From Lineolata rhizophorae (lineage: Eukaryota > Ascomycota > Dothideomycetes > Lineolatales > Lineolataceae), in NCBI GenBank assembly GCA_010093515.1, contig MU001681.1, positions 310,243-374,242 of the forward strand: a stretch of 64,000 nt of DNA, in the 5' to 3' direction. This document shows, one piece after another, positions 11,401 to 22,400 of the stretch. The notes under the pieces were generated by a model. The model ran no database searches. It was not told the origin of the DNA and saw nothing but the letters and a program-made list of their open reading frames with translations. The stretch's first letter is position 1, and the number at the start of each line of letters is the position of its first letter. The translations under genes and the position numbers were made by a program.

Positions 11401-13138
11401 GCAGGTGCAGATGCCACACATGAGGCAGTCGGCACCCAAGGAAGCAAGTCCGGTCGATACGAGACCGATGCAGATGCCGGCGGGACCACCACCGCCACAG
11501 CACATGCAGCAGCAACAACCGCAACCGCAACAGCAGCCGCCTCCGCCGCCTAGGCCGCAGTCGAATCTTCGTGGGCTCTTGGCGGACCCGCCGCCGCCTC
11601 CTGTGTCCCAGGCCCCTCGACCTCATGAGCATCGTCCGCAGACCGCCGCGGGATCGCCTCCTAGGGAGGAAGCCAGGCCTCACTCGCTTCCTCAGCAGCA
11701 GGCGATGCCGCCTCAGGGCCCACCGCCTGGCCACCCTCCGAGCGCGCCGCCGGCGCCGCCTCCTCAGCACACGCCGACGCCGACGCCGCGGCCGTCGGAC
11801 CCGCCGCGCAAGTCAAACCTTTCGTCGCTGTTGAACCCCGAGCCGTCGCAGCCGGAGGAGCCTAGGTCGCGATCGCGGATGAATCGCACGCCCGTGCAGC
11901 AGTCGCCGGCGCCTCCGCCGCCCCAGAGCTACTCGCAGTCTAGCATCCCGCCTATGCAGACCATGAGTCGGGATTCGCCGTACGGTCGCCTCTCGTATGC
12001 GCAGCAGCCGTCGCAGTCGCCTGCTCCGCAGCCCCCTCCCGGGCCGTCGCGGTCGATCATCGATCTTACTGGTGAGGCGAGGAAGTCGGCCACGAGTTCG
12101 CCGTACGCCGGGCCGATGCAGCTGAACGAGCCCATGCCCCATTACTTTCCCATGCGCGAACGAATCATGAATCAGCCTCGGCACGCGGCGCCGTCGCCTC
12201 CGCCCGGCAGCGACCATCGTGCCGCCGCGTTTGGCCCTATGCAGTCGCAGGGGCGCCATGTACCCTCTCCGCCCCCCGGACAACATCCCGTCTACTCGCA
12301 TTCGCGCAACTCGTCGTTCAACCAGCAGCCCGCGGCGCCGCCCCCGCATCAACAGGTCCAGCAGCAGAGCGCCGGCCCGGCGCCCATGCTGAAGCCCAAC
12401 CCGTACTCGCAAGTGGCCCCGCCGCCGTCGGCGCCTCAGCACCCAGCGACGATCCCGCGTCTGCCCGAGCAGCCCCTGCCGGGACCGAGCATGTTCGGCG
12501 CGGCGCCAGGTCCGCCACCGGGCCCCCCCCCGCAAGCTCAGGAGCATCCGCACGCCCCGCCTCATCACCACCACCACCGCGGCCCCAGCATCAACGACAC
12601 GCTCCTGAACCGCGACGTGGGCCCGCCGCCGCGCGACCGCGACCGCGACCACAACCGCGACCAGGCTGGCCCCGTCCACCCGGGCCCCCGCGAGCCCTAC
12701 CAGATGTCCCCCGTCGCCCGCTTCGGCCACCACACCCCACAGCCGCAGCAACACGGCGTCGCGCCGCCTCCGCCGCCCCCGCCGCTGCAACAGCAGCAGC
12801 AGCAGCCGCCGATGCAGGAGCCCGGCTCGGCGGGCGGCAGCGGGGTGTATTCGGGGCGGGCGACGCCGCTGGGCCATGCTGGGCATGGCGGTCCGCCGCC
12901 GCCGCCTCCGCAGCAGCAGCAACAGCAGAAGCAGCAGCAGCAGCAAGGTGCCCCGCCGGGGCTCGCGGCGCATCATGCGTATGGAGCGCCGCCGCCGCCG
13001 CCGCCGCCGATGCAGCCGGCACTTCTGGATCTGAGGATGGAGGAGGCGAGGCTGCTGGAGCAGCAGAGGAGGAGGAGGGAGATGGAGTTGCAGAGGGAGG
13101 AGGAGATGGGGCGAAGATTGGGGGGGGGGAGGTATTGA
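5473..13138 (+). CDS. SNT1: Snt1-like SANT/Myb domain protein (Set3C/NCoR-type scaffold), 2,528 aa, two exons
   Basis: Snt1 is the SMRT/NCoR-like scaffold of the fungal Set3 histone deacetylase complex in the nucleus. Exon 1 is 5473-10359 and exon 2 is 10439-13138. The 79-bp intron has a GTAAGT donor, a CTGAT branch point and a TTGCAG acceptor, and joins in phase 0 inside the second SANT domain (TPTM/VKNHYQ). Visible order: Arg/Asp dipeptide repeats about 125-200; Pro/Ala-rich middle; acidic stretch about 872-895; charged coiled coil about 1057-1170; first SANT about 1218-1265 (EEEHRKLVDLY...KKWGRIASELPGR); poly-Ala and poly-Gln from 1403; second SANT about 1595-1643 (SYWSVGERADFERYVGHYG); then about 880 residues of Gln/Pro-rich low complexity. 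It is far longer than yeast Snt1, mainly through low-complexity sequence. The paired SANT domains with a coiled coil before the first support the assignment. Confidence 0.85.
5848..6050 (+). repeat. Coding repeat of Arg-Asp dipeptides in SNT1
   Basis: Imperfect hexanucleotide repeats (CGNGAY types) encode long runs of RD with occasional HPID and RE interruptions. Codons vary, which suggests selection on the peptide and not recent slippage alone. RD/RE tracts are known in nuclear RNA-processing proteins and are less expected in Snt1. Confidence 0.85.
10741..10920 (+). repeat. CAG/CAA (Gln) repeat cluster in SNT1 exon 2
   Basis: Several runs of CAG/CAA encode polyglutamine mixed with Pro and His. 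Similar shorter tracts occur at 9707-9745, 9997-10080 and 12780-12950, all in the same reading frame. Confidence 0.85.
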
Positions 13139-14532
13139 GGTGTTGTTGTATTGCTTGCGCTTTGTTTTCATTTTTCTCTTGTATTCGAGGGCTGTGTGTG
13201 ACAGCGTTCGGTAGAGTGGCGGAGCGTCCGCGAGCTCTAGGACTAGGAGCTGGCTGGAAGGGGGTCGCGGTAAGGTGGGGGCGGGTTGCTCTTGGTGCTT
13301 TTTTGCTCTCTTGTGTTAGGTACTTTGTTTTCCATCCTTTCTTTTTTGTTTTCCTGTTCTGCTCTTTCTTATTCTTCCGCATGGGGAGAAAACTTAGGTG
13401 ATTAGGTGGAGCGGGTATTCGGAGGCGGTCAAAGGGCTTTGTGCTAGGGGTCCTGAGGTCGGTAAATGCGAGTCGGGGGTCTTGCGTGGGGGCATTGGCG
13501 TTTGGCTGCGTCCGTGGGTTCTTGTACATAGTACATGCTGAGTAGAAAAGTAGATGGGGATGAGCGAATGGAGGGTGCATTCTTACTTTAGGGATCGTGC
13601 TTGTGATGGACTCTGTTGGGTTGGTAGCTGGGGTGGGAGTTGTGGCTGCTGAATGGTGTAAGCTGTAGAAGGGGTTAGGATGGTAAGTAGGTAGGTATTT
13701 GCGCGGATTTGCATGGAAATGATCAAAGTGCTCCAAACCATCTGGGCTGTCTGGAGAGTCCGGACGAGGTCGAGACGAAACTGTTACCAAGTAACCAACC
13801 ACCTTCGGATAAGACGGCTGATGGAACGCTCCAAGTCACTGCGGCCATCAGTAGCAAGAGCTCGCGCACGCACGGTGAGGATTGCAGGACGGAATCCCAT
13901 TCCGACTATCTAAGCTCGAAGCCTCTACGGAAAGTCCGGGCGATGGGCTTGCTTTCGAGGACCGGGCCCGCCGCGGCCGGGAACGAACGCCAACTTTTGC
14001 GGCTTCCTGCGCGGCTCGACGCTTCGCGCTCCGTCTGTTGCGTGGCTGGTGCGGCTCTGCTCGATGCGCCGTCTTGCGGGGGATGGGCCGGGGGAGGAAA
14101 GCTGGATTGGCGCCGCTGGAATGTCGTGGTTCGTGATTGTATGTGTGCGTGTGTGGGGGNNNNNNNNNNNNNNNNNNNNNNNNNNNNNNNNNNNNNNNNN
14201 NNNNNNNNNNNNNNNNNNNNNNNNNNNNNTCTCTCTCTCTGTCCGTCAGTCCACGCTACCCGTGGTCAGCGTGACTGTGTCCAGTGGGATGACGTATGTG
14301 TGTGTGTGTCCGCAAGGTGTGCATGTTGAAAAAGAAAACTTCGCCGCTCGCTTCGTTTTGTGTGAAAAGTGTGGTTGTGCTCCTTGTGCAGTGCTGATGT
14401 AGTTTTGAATGGAAATGAGCAGAGAAGCAAAGTGCAGGGGAAGAACCCAATGTCATGTAACCGTGGGGTGTATCGTATGCCAGGCATCCGAGTGGCCTCC
14501 TTGCCCCAAAACTCTACGTCGAAAAGGGCCGG
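13139..14532. other. SNT1 3' flank and intergenic region
   Basis: T- and G-rich sequence after the SNT1 stop probably holds its 3' UTR. No convincing gene follows. The stretch includes the 70-base N gap and its flanking GT and CT repeats. Confidence 0.5.
14160..14229. other. Assembly gap (70 N)
   Basis: Seventy undetermined bases are flanked by a GT-rich run on the left and a CT dinucleotide run on the right, so a microsatellite probably caused the break. Translations that read through it are not meaningful. Confidence 0.95.
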
Positions 14533-15831
14533 TTAGGGTGAATCGAAATATATTATCGTGGGCCTCGGCATTTCGACTTGGTCCGGGACGATAAGACCGC
14601 GTGAAGTCGTTATCCAGCCTTGTGGAATGTAGGCGGGACGCTCCCTATCGAGGAAGTATCTAAAATACCCTATATTCCCGTACCGTCCTGCGCCCTGCAC
14701 CCTGTCATCGAAATCTCGCACGCACCCATAGGCAGGCTCCATTCTTTGGAGGATCTGGCTGGCTTCGTGGGACGCTTTATGCTCCAGCCATTCCCACCAT
14801 TCGTCGGACCAGAATTTTATAAGCCAGGAATGGGGGTGGCGGCAAGCCCAGGCTATGAGACCATCGAATGCGCGGGACAATAGGTGTGGAGCCCAAGCCT
14901 CCATATGTCCTGCGTGTGGTTGACCTAGCACGGCTGGAACATGTTTCGCAAGTGAAATGATCCAAGGATTTCCGTTGGAACCTGGACGTGCTTCTCCACG
15001 ATGGTGAACAAAACCGGGAACTCCTCCGTACATGAGATCGCTCCAGAGCAGCCATGGGTGGAGCCTAGGACCGTTGGAAATTGTTAGTTCAAAGAACCCT
15101 CCGGCTGCCCGGCTGAGCCTAAACACGGCATCGATCAGAGCATAAATGATATCATTAGCCATCCGGAACCCTGCGACAGGCCAACGCCAGTCGCCATTGT
15201 TGCGCCCTTCCATGTATGCAACATACGTTCGCTGGCCGATAAGTATCTGCACGCCTGTCCTGTTGTAGCCATAGATGTCTTGGACGTGTGCTCCGGGATT
15301 GATGTTTTCAATGGCGACTGATAACCTGCCGTATCTTTGCTGGTCTGCTGGAGACATGACTTTGAGGATGATGCTTTTGGCTAACCGTTTAAGTGTGTGG
15401 TGGGTGAGTAGTGCCTGTTGTTCGGACAACGCCTGACGGCCAGGGACAATCTCTACACAGTTGTACGCGTCCGGCCCATTGAGAGGACGGCGTGGACCGA
15501 GCAGTATGTCATGCCAAAAGTATAGCGTCTGCTTGTGGACCAACAGGCGAGTAGCCAAACGTAGAACCGGCAGCAGGTTGAGAGAATGGGTGATTTGGTC
15601 TACGCCCCAGTTCTGAATTCCGAAGATATCGTGCGGCTCCATACCCGGGCCATGGCCGTAGTTGCGGTTCAAATGGTCCGGCAATCTGTCCTCAGCGTTG
15701 AAGAAGACAGAGTTGTATAGTCCCTGATCAGGATCAGGGTTCATCGCGAAATCACCTACAACTACGCGCGTCGGGTCTCCGCCTTGTGCGGTTGCCCAAG
15801 GGACAGTTGAATGCGCGAAACGATCATCCAT
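14533..15831 (-). CDS. Hypothetical protein, 432 aa, single exon
   Basis: An uninterrupted 433-codon frame stands in an otherwise gene-poor stretch, which is too long to be chance in DNA of this composition. I do not recognise the family. It has no signal peptide and no clear membrane segment. The N-terminal half has a Leu-rich helical stretch (THSLNLLPVLRLATRLLVHKQ). A conserved-looking core reads GVQILIGQRTYVAYMEG. The C-terminal part is rich in aromatics (WLIKFWSDEWWEWLEH at about residues 350-365). Composition is that of a folded soluble protein, with few low-complexity runs. No splice sites are needed. It could be a lineage-specific gene; function is unknown. Confidence 0.65.
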   Translation of the reverse strand: MDDRFAHSTVPWATAQGGDPTRVVVGDFAMNPDPDQGLYNSVFFNAEDRLPDHLNRNYGHGPGMEPHDIFGIQNWGVDQITHSLNLLPVLRLATRLLVHKQTLYFWHDILLGPRRPLNGPDAYNCVEIVPGRQALSEQQALLTHHTLKRLAKSIILKVMSPADQQRYGRLSVAIENINPGAHVQDIYGYNRTGVQILIGQRTYVAYMEGRNNGDWRWPVAGFRMANDIIYALIDAVFRLSRAAGGFFELTISNGPRLHPWLLWSDLMYGGVPGFVHHRGEARPGSNGNPWIISLAKHVPAVLGQPHAGHMEAWAPHLLSRAFDGLIAWACRHPHSWLIKFWSDEWWEWLEHKASHEASQILQRMEPAYGCVRDFDDRVQGAGRYGNIGYFRYFLDRERPAYIPQGWITTSRGLIVPDQVEMPRPTIIYFDSP

Positions 15832-17100
15832 TCAGGACGTCTTTCTGGTGCAACCCAAGCGAGGGAGAGGGATCACTGGGACTTGGTAGATTTTGAAGAT
15901 GTAGAAGATGTGGAGGCCGCGGAGGACGCTGGAGACTTAGAGGATGCAGAGGAGAGGATGTGGAGGCGTACAGCTTCAAGACCGTCGTATTGGAACGGGA
16001 TACCTAAGAAACGTAAGCTTTATGGTCTTGTAGCTCCACCTGTAACAGCTAGACAATGTATGGCCTAACAGCTTAGCGTTGCTAAGCGCGACATGATGGA
16101 TAAGGTTGTTCTTCCCGACAAAGAACACATGTCACCTACCTTAGTCCTGTAAAGCGTCAACGTTTGAGGTACTGAATCCTGGGGTTTCGAAGCATCACCC
16201 ACTGTATACAGCAAGTTGGTAGGCAATGGTAGAATGGGTGTCCAATCTGTATGCGTGGGTGTTGGTGGGCGGATGAGCAGGCTAGAAGATGGGAGGTTTC
16301 ATGAGTTGGCAGGTTGACACACCCTCCGGCGGCAAAGTTTTGTACTGGAGAGCCGCCATGTTCACATACGCACCGGCGGGGATCTTTTAACTGCCTCCAC
16401 ATTACAGAACCCAAACAGCGCGGTGATTAACCTTTAGGTACAAAGAAGGGGGTACAACTAATTCATATTCCTCACGCGTAGAGGCCGCGATATCGATATC
16501 CAATGCCAAATCACCACGGACATGACAATTACACCTTAGGTAGAAGACCAACTGCATTTCCAACCCCTCGGGAAAAATAGAGCATCAAGAGACAATAAAT
16601 CTCCTGGTTTATGTGAGATCTTTGCTTTTGCCACATTTTGACAGAAACGCAGATGCTGCCAACATAAGGAAGAGTTATATGCAAGCGATTTTCTTCACAC
16701 GATAATAGCATCTAGAAAACCTTTATAAAATTGGTATTTTAATGTCAAACGCGGCCAGAAAAACCCCAATGCTACAATAGCCATCTCAATCCCCGTTCCC
16801 CTTGCACTGGTATCTATATAGCCCTCCGCCGTAGAGAACGGCGTCCGACTGCTCGCTAGCGGACGCAATCATGGCACCACAAACATAACTATCTAAGCAA
16901 GGCGAGCGGCAGTAAGACACATCAGTGCCTAGATATTTAGTACGAGCCCTAGACTTGCTCAAACATGCTTCGGGTGAAATAGATGTTGAGAAAGCTTGGA
17001 GTGGCAAATCTCAGACATGCGATCAGAGCACCTCTATCAAACACCGGCCTTCAACATCTCGACGCGTCAGCACAGAGGATACAGCGAAACCTCAACAAAG
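15832..17100. other. Gene-poor intergenic region
   Basis: No supported gene. An 85-codon plus frame at 15811-16068 with an acidic DVEDVEAAEDAG repeat overlaps the start of the hypothetical gene in antisense and is not called. AT content rises from about 16.4 kb. Confidence 0.5.
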
Positions 17101-17114
17101 CCATCACAAACACC

Positions 17115-17560
17115 AAGTCGGTATCTGATGAGCCTACAAACTAGTGCATAAATGAAATACAAACCAAAAAAAAGCAAGATCTTTTCTTCTTCAGACACTT
17201 GCACAAGGCAAGAAGAATGATGAAAATAAAAATGGTTCGCATCACTCGAGATAGTGCAATACGAGCGACACGGTGCCAGGGGAGATGAGCGAGCCCAGAT
17301 GGCTCCCCCGGCGGTTTCCAAAAACTGAAAACCGGACGATGCCGGCTTTTAAATTTAAAATGAAACTAATACTACACATTATGTCCCTCCACTTAGCAAA
17401 GCTAAGTGACAAAGCGAGGGATCATGGAGAAGGAAAAGAAAAAAGGAGGAATGGAGCATGTTTGGGGGGGTTTTTATACTCTGAGGGAGCGAGATTTTTC
17501 CGCTGCCGTCGCCCGGCATCACCGATGGCCCGACATATTATGTAACAGTGCACCAATGGT
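17115..17560 (-). repeat. TATA/hairpin dispersed repeat, copy D
   Basis: Read on the minus strand, this copy has a TATAAAAA box (17471-17478) followed by a C run and a long pyrimidine tract. Next is a strong stem (CACTTAGCAAAGCTAAGTG on plus, 17390-17408) enclosed by CCCTC/GAGGG (17385-17389 and 17416-17420). The conserved terminal hairpin is at 17198-17212, with CTTGC, loop CTTGT and GCAAG in sense. The same order occurs in three other copies near 59-63 kb. Boundaries are approximate. It may be a solo LTR or a structured transcript unit. Its flanking frame reads FHHSSCLVQVSEEEK across the hairpin, so a short peptide remains possible. Confidence 0.6.
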
Positions 17561-20094
17561 AGCCCAGCCCCGTGATGTTGGCTGTCACGCCTAGTTTGCT
17601 TTGGTCTCGGTGAATTTGCATTTGCCTAATTGACTTCTTTCCATGGTTCTATTAGCTACGACGATTATGCATCTGGTCTTTTCCCTCAAACCCTTACGGT
17701 ATTAGTTCTAGTTCACACGCGGCTCTCACGATGTATCTAATAAGTCCAAGTTAAACGGATGAAGCTTCTAGAGGCCCGGGGTTAATAGTCCCTGAGAAGT
17801 GTGCTTTAGAGGTCTCCGCAGCGTTCTCTTGCAATGCTGACCAAGTGAAGGGATGCAACGAGCCATAGCCGCGCCATGCACGATCTGCAGAAGCGACCAG
17901 ATCAACTTCTCATAAAGCGCACTTGCTTGGTAATAAGCCTCGGATTAATTAAGCTTGGGAGGTCACTTTTAGAAAACTACCGCAAGTACTACGATACCCG
18001 AGGCAAAGGGCTAGATATACAATCCTCTCAGAATATGTCCCATTCTCAATACGTAAGTCGTGCGAGAATCCTTGTAAGTATTCTTCCTAAGACCTCTTGC
18101 TTGGCCTAGAAATGTTCCATTGAATGATGAGAGGGTCCAGCATTAAACGAATCGCCCGAGAAGAAGAATCGACTCCGCAATCAGCACAAGCGCCGTAGTA
18201 TGTTATAGTAGGCCGCAGACCCGACGATTCCAGACAAACACGCCTACTATTCGTCCGCTTTCAAGCCCTAGATGGGCCGTTCTGGCTCTCGACAGCCCAG
18301 TCTCACCCCACAATGTGGTCGCGATCTCCGATTGTGCGACGTCTCAGACCCTTGCCTCGCCCTCCCTAGAACCCCGATCCCGGTCTCTTTGTGGTGCTGA
18401 CGAGCCACCACCATCCGCCGACCCATCCGATTGGCTGGCGATGCCTGTCCCGCCTAGCGCTCCGCTCGGGTGGCGTCAATCCCGCCCTTTTCGCCAACCC
18501 GCCACGTTCGACGATAGCGGGCGCGGCCGAGAGTTTCCCGATTTAGGTCTACAACGCCAGTCGCATAAGGCTGAGACGAGGAGAAGTGATTGGTTAAACT
18601 AGAAGAAGGGCACCAGAAACGAATAGATACAGGAGCAGAGGCGGATTGCATTATTTGCCGCTAGCGGGGTTTTGGGTATTCCTGACCGGGGTACCGGATT
18701 TGGTAAGCCGGCGGTAACTGTGAGCGGAACGAGGATTGGATGGCGTGTAGGCAAGTAGTGCTTGACAGGCATATTTAGTAGTGGGGATGTCTATATATAT
18801 GCTATACGTACATGACAGTTCGAAACCAGTGCGATTTTTATACTCGCAGGTAATAGTGTAGTTTTTGGTGCCTTGTCTATACATTTCTAGCATGCCTTGA
18901 AATCAACTTCTTGGAGTCACTTTGAAAGGGGGAATACTATTTGGTATCAGTGATTCAACACTATGCTGTCTAAAACGTTACCTGGGCCTATCTCTGTGTT
19001 CCGCACGTTGTCAGTTCAATTGTGGAAGCATTTAGTTCATTGTCTGAGGCGTAGTCCTACCTCCAGCCAATATCAACAATGGCAAGTTGTAGAAAATACA
19101 GCTCCTCAACCTATTTGCTTTCGGGTCAGACATGGTGGGGCACCATCTATCCTGACCAATTGTTTGATGCAACGGGAAGCTTACTTTCGCCTTCTATTGC
19201 TTTTCGTATCTTCAATGTGTTCCTTGCGGAGCTACATGAAGTTCAAGTAGAAATTTCAAATCGAAAGGAGAGCCATGCGCATAAGGTCTACCAAGTGACG
19301 ATGAATGGTACAATACTATATTGATTGTTAGAGCATAAGATCATGTAAAGAGGCATAATATCACCTTTGGAAGAGAAATGCTGCTTTAGATTGGGTAATA
19401 TCATCTTTAGAAAGAGCAGGCTTACCACAAAGAATGCAGTATCACATTAGGAGACATAGTATCATCATTAGCAGGCGCAATGTCGCAGCCTGCTGACAGA
19501 TTCACGTGAAGGATTTCTTTTGCCACGGAGGTAACCTAGAAGAGTACTATAGAGTAATATCGCTAAATGGCTAGTTGTATGATCCTTACATCCCACTTCG
19601 AGCGTGCAAACGCACTCTTTCTTGCATGCACACTCTGTGATGCGAAAGAGCCGATAATTTGGCTTAGTATGCCACTGTCAGTGTAGACTGACTGGTTAAA
19701 CTCCTATTGAGTATCAGGCGCACCAGATGCATTCTACTCCAGTGGAGTGATGCAGTCGCACTTTTGTACGCCATTCAGCGCCTCATACATTCTTGCTGAA
19801 CACGACCCATACTAATTCTATCTCGTAGGTTTGGTCTTGAACGACCAATATCGCTATCTAGGATGGAGGCGAAAACGAAAGAAAAGCGGAAAACGTTGAA
19901 ACCGAGATTCTTTAGTCTCCGGACTGCCTTGTCCTGCATCTTGAACCTTAAGAAATCTCGACCACGACGACAGCACTTTTCAACCACTGGCTAGAGCAAA
20001 TCTCTAGCTCTACTTGCCAGTAGATTCCCTACGACGCCACGGAGATAATCAGAATTGGCCTGATAACGATAGACTCATGTCATGAAAGGCCCGG
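17561..20094. other. Gene-poor intergenic region
   Basis: No supported gene. 19350-19490 contains four degenerate copies of a RRTATCAYCWTTAG-like motif at spacings of about 50, 34 and 21 bp. Nothing else stands out. Confidence 0.5.
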
Positions 20095-20470
20095 ATGTCC
20101 AATATTTTCAACTCCACGGCGGCGCAAGCACAGTCGCCGCAGGACACATTCCTACGGCCTACCAAACAACCTCAGAGCCACGTGGGCCTGAGCAACACGG
20201 CCGTCATTGTCGGTTGGCTTTCCGACACCATCGCCGAAGACGAACTCCGTTCTTTCTTTCAGAGAGGACGACTTTGACAGCAACACAGCCGGCGGGGCGT
20301 ACGGCAATTCTACGTGATCGGCAACCGAAACGACACAACCAACTTTGTCGGTCGTCTTCCGACATTACCGAAGATGAACTCCGTTCTTTCTTCCGGGGAG
20401 GGGGGGGGGGGGGGGGGGGAACCCCCAATAGCAACACGATTGGCGGGGCGTGCGGCAATTCTATGTGACT
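20095..20470 (+). pseudogene. Two tandem relics of an RRM-like sequence
   Basis: Copy 1 (about 20190-20317) and copy 2 (about 20321-20468) are diverged direct repeats with a period of about 139 bp. In the open frame copy 1 reads NTAVIVGWLSDTIAEDELRS then FFQRG. Copy 2 reads NDTTNFVGRL and then, in another frame, SSDITEDELRSFFRG. This resembles the start of an RRM in Nam8/TIA-1-type RNA-binding proteins (NTTVFVGGLS..TEDELRSFF). Both copies also share a downstream block ending GGAYGNST/GGACGNSM and a stop. Frameshifts, stops and the absence of the rest of the domain argue against function. The family assignment rests on one short motif. Confidence 0.45.
20401..20419. repeat. Poly-G run of 19
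   Basis: A 19-base G homopolymer lies in the second RRM-like relic, directly after the codons for the SFFRG-like segment. It may be a slippage product or an assembly artefact. Confidence 0.9.
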
Positions 20471-22400
20471 AGGAGCCGAATCAGCAAGCCTAAACGAGCC
20501 GTTTTCGAATCGGAACAATAATGATGGCGCCAACACGCTTAAGTCCTCTAAGCTCGGGGCCGCATCTTATTTATAGGGTGGCAGACAATTTTAAAGGCTC
20601 GGCGGCCAGAACACCAAGCCTCAACGGGCTGGTTTTCCAGGCTCGACGACTTCTCTGATTGAAGGAGCGGCTGGTAGGGTTATCTTTTGCTGGTGTTTGA
20701 AGGAAGGGAGGAGGTGTTGAAGGGGGGGGAGGGTGCTTGTGCAGGAGGAGTTAAGTAGCTGTCATAACACGGAATAGCTTCTTTTCTAAGAAATGAAATG
20801 GCCAAAGCCACTCAGTACCGTCTACGAATTTACCACCTGGAAGGAATATTGGTTCTAAGGAAGAGGATGGTTGGGGAAGGCGTTAGAACTCATGACCTAT
20901 CCAAGACTTCTCAAAGACTTGCTGCAGCAAGAACTTGATCGAATATGAAAAGGCTAGAATAGGGCGCTTGTTGAATAGATGCTCAACTTTTCAAATCCGA
21001 TATCTGTGCTCGTATAGGTTTCTTGAATTCACGGTGAGAGAACATCAATATTAACTGAGCCCGCCTACTTGCAAGGCTACAAGAAGGAACTTCAGTTCAA
21101 GACTTCCAGGTAGGGGAGCGGCGGTGGTAGCCTGGAACTACCACGCCAAAGCATTGTTTAAAATCGTTTTAGAGCCTCGTAATTTCTCAAGTTCTTCCTC
21201 CCTAGAACACCAAATCAGAGCTTTACGTTTCGTTCGGCGGCCTGTCGACACGACTGAAAATGCTGTAAGTCTCCTCCGCCCTCTTAAACCGTTCAACGCC
21301 GACATACAGCTCGCCGTTTGCTAACGACCTGTCTGCGGCAGGAGCCCTTTACCACACTACGCAGCCGCACATCACGCGGCTTCCGCACACCTTCCCCCTT
21401 GCTGCGAGGCACGATGGCTCCATCTCGACCCATCGCACTCAAGCCTCGAGCGCAACTACAAAGCTACCAACAGAAGAAATGAAACACCGAGCATACCCAC
21501 GCCAGCTTGCTCCGGGCACACTCGATGCAACGCCGGGGTCCTATTTCATCCGTTCCGGGCTCGGCTCGAATTCCGAGCTCGCGTCCTACTTCAGGACACC
21601 CGAATCCCTCGGCCATTGGGAGGAGACGAAGCCATCCATAAAACAGCCACGCCAAAAGGCGTCAACAATGCGACGCCATAGAGACGATATCGGGCCGGCG
21701 GTGCCTATGTCAAGCGGGAGGATGACGGGTCGCCGGCCTCGGGTAAGCTGGGTGGGTGTCTCTTGATATGTAAGGACTGTCCTTTTCGATGTAGCCTGAA
21801 TGCTGCTTGACGGCTTCGACGAACCTCGTGGTAGCGTGCTGTGTGTTTTGACTAACAAGAAAGCTAGGAAGACTCATCGCAGCGCAGGGCCGGCTGACCG
21901 TTTCGACCACAACACCTCCGACCACGGCGGAAAGAGTGCCGGGCATGCGCTGCCCGGGTCGAAGGCCGCGGGGAACGACCGAAATTCACACCGTCCCCGC
22001 TGGGCGAAAGCATTGCTCTTTCCACAAGTGCGGAAAGTCGCACTAGAACATTTACGAGGAAAACGGAGAAATGGGACTCGGAAAGATACCGGGAGCGGGG
22101 TATTACCGGGAGGATTTGAAAGGTTTACTTTGGCTCGCCACAAGCATATGCGGATTGTAGGTAGCAAACCTCAAACTACAGACGGAAATCACACAAGCAA
22201 ACACCATGACCTGGTATTCATGAGTTGAAATAGTATTGTAATCATTGAAAGTATGCCCCAAATCGTTAGATACAGCGGCGGCATCATCTACGGCAAAGCC
22301 CACCCTCATAACCCAGAAGACCATGAACAAATCGGACTCATCAGAAAACGAAAACTCAGAGCAGACCCATACCGAAACCGCGCCCCCAACCCAATGCATC
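20471..22400. other. Intergenic region, no supported gene
   Basis: Short, overlapping frames only. The last 150 bp before 22400 should hold the 3' UTR of the minus-strand transporter gene. Confidence 0.5.

Noticed and set aside
8873-13802. Arg/Ser-rich frames of up to 470 codons overlapping SNT1
   Set aside because: They are out-of-frame translations of CAG/CCG-rich SNT1 exons and give only biased repeats.
15811-16068. 85-codon acidic plus frame
   Set aside because: It overlaps the start of the 432-aa minus gene and consists mostly of a GAAGATGTAG-like low-complexity repeat.
17067-17321. Minus frame reading across the copy D hairpin as a protein gene
   Set aside because: The related frame in copy C has a stop and similarity among copies is confined to about 15 codons; kept only as an alternative explanation of the conserved motif.
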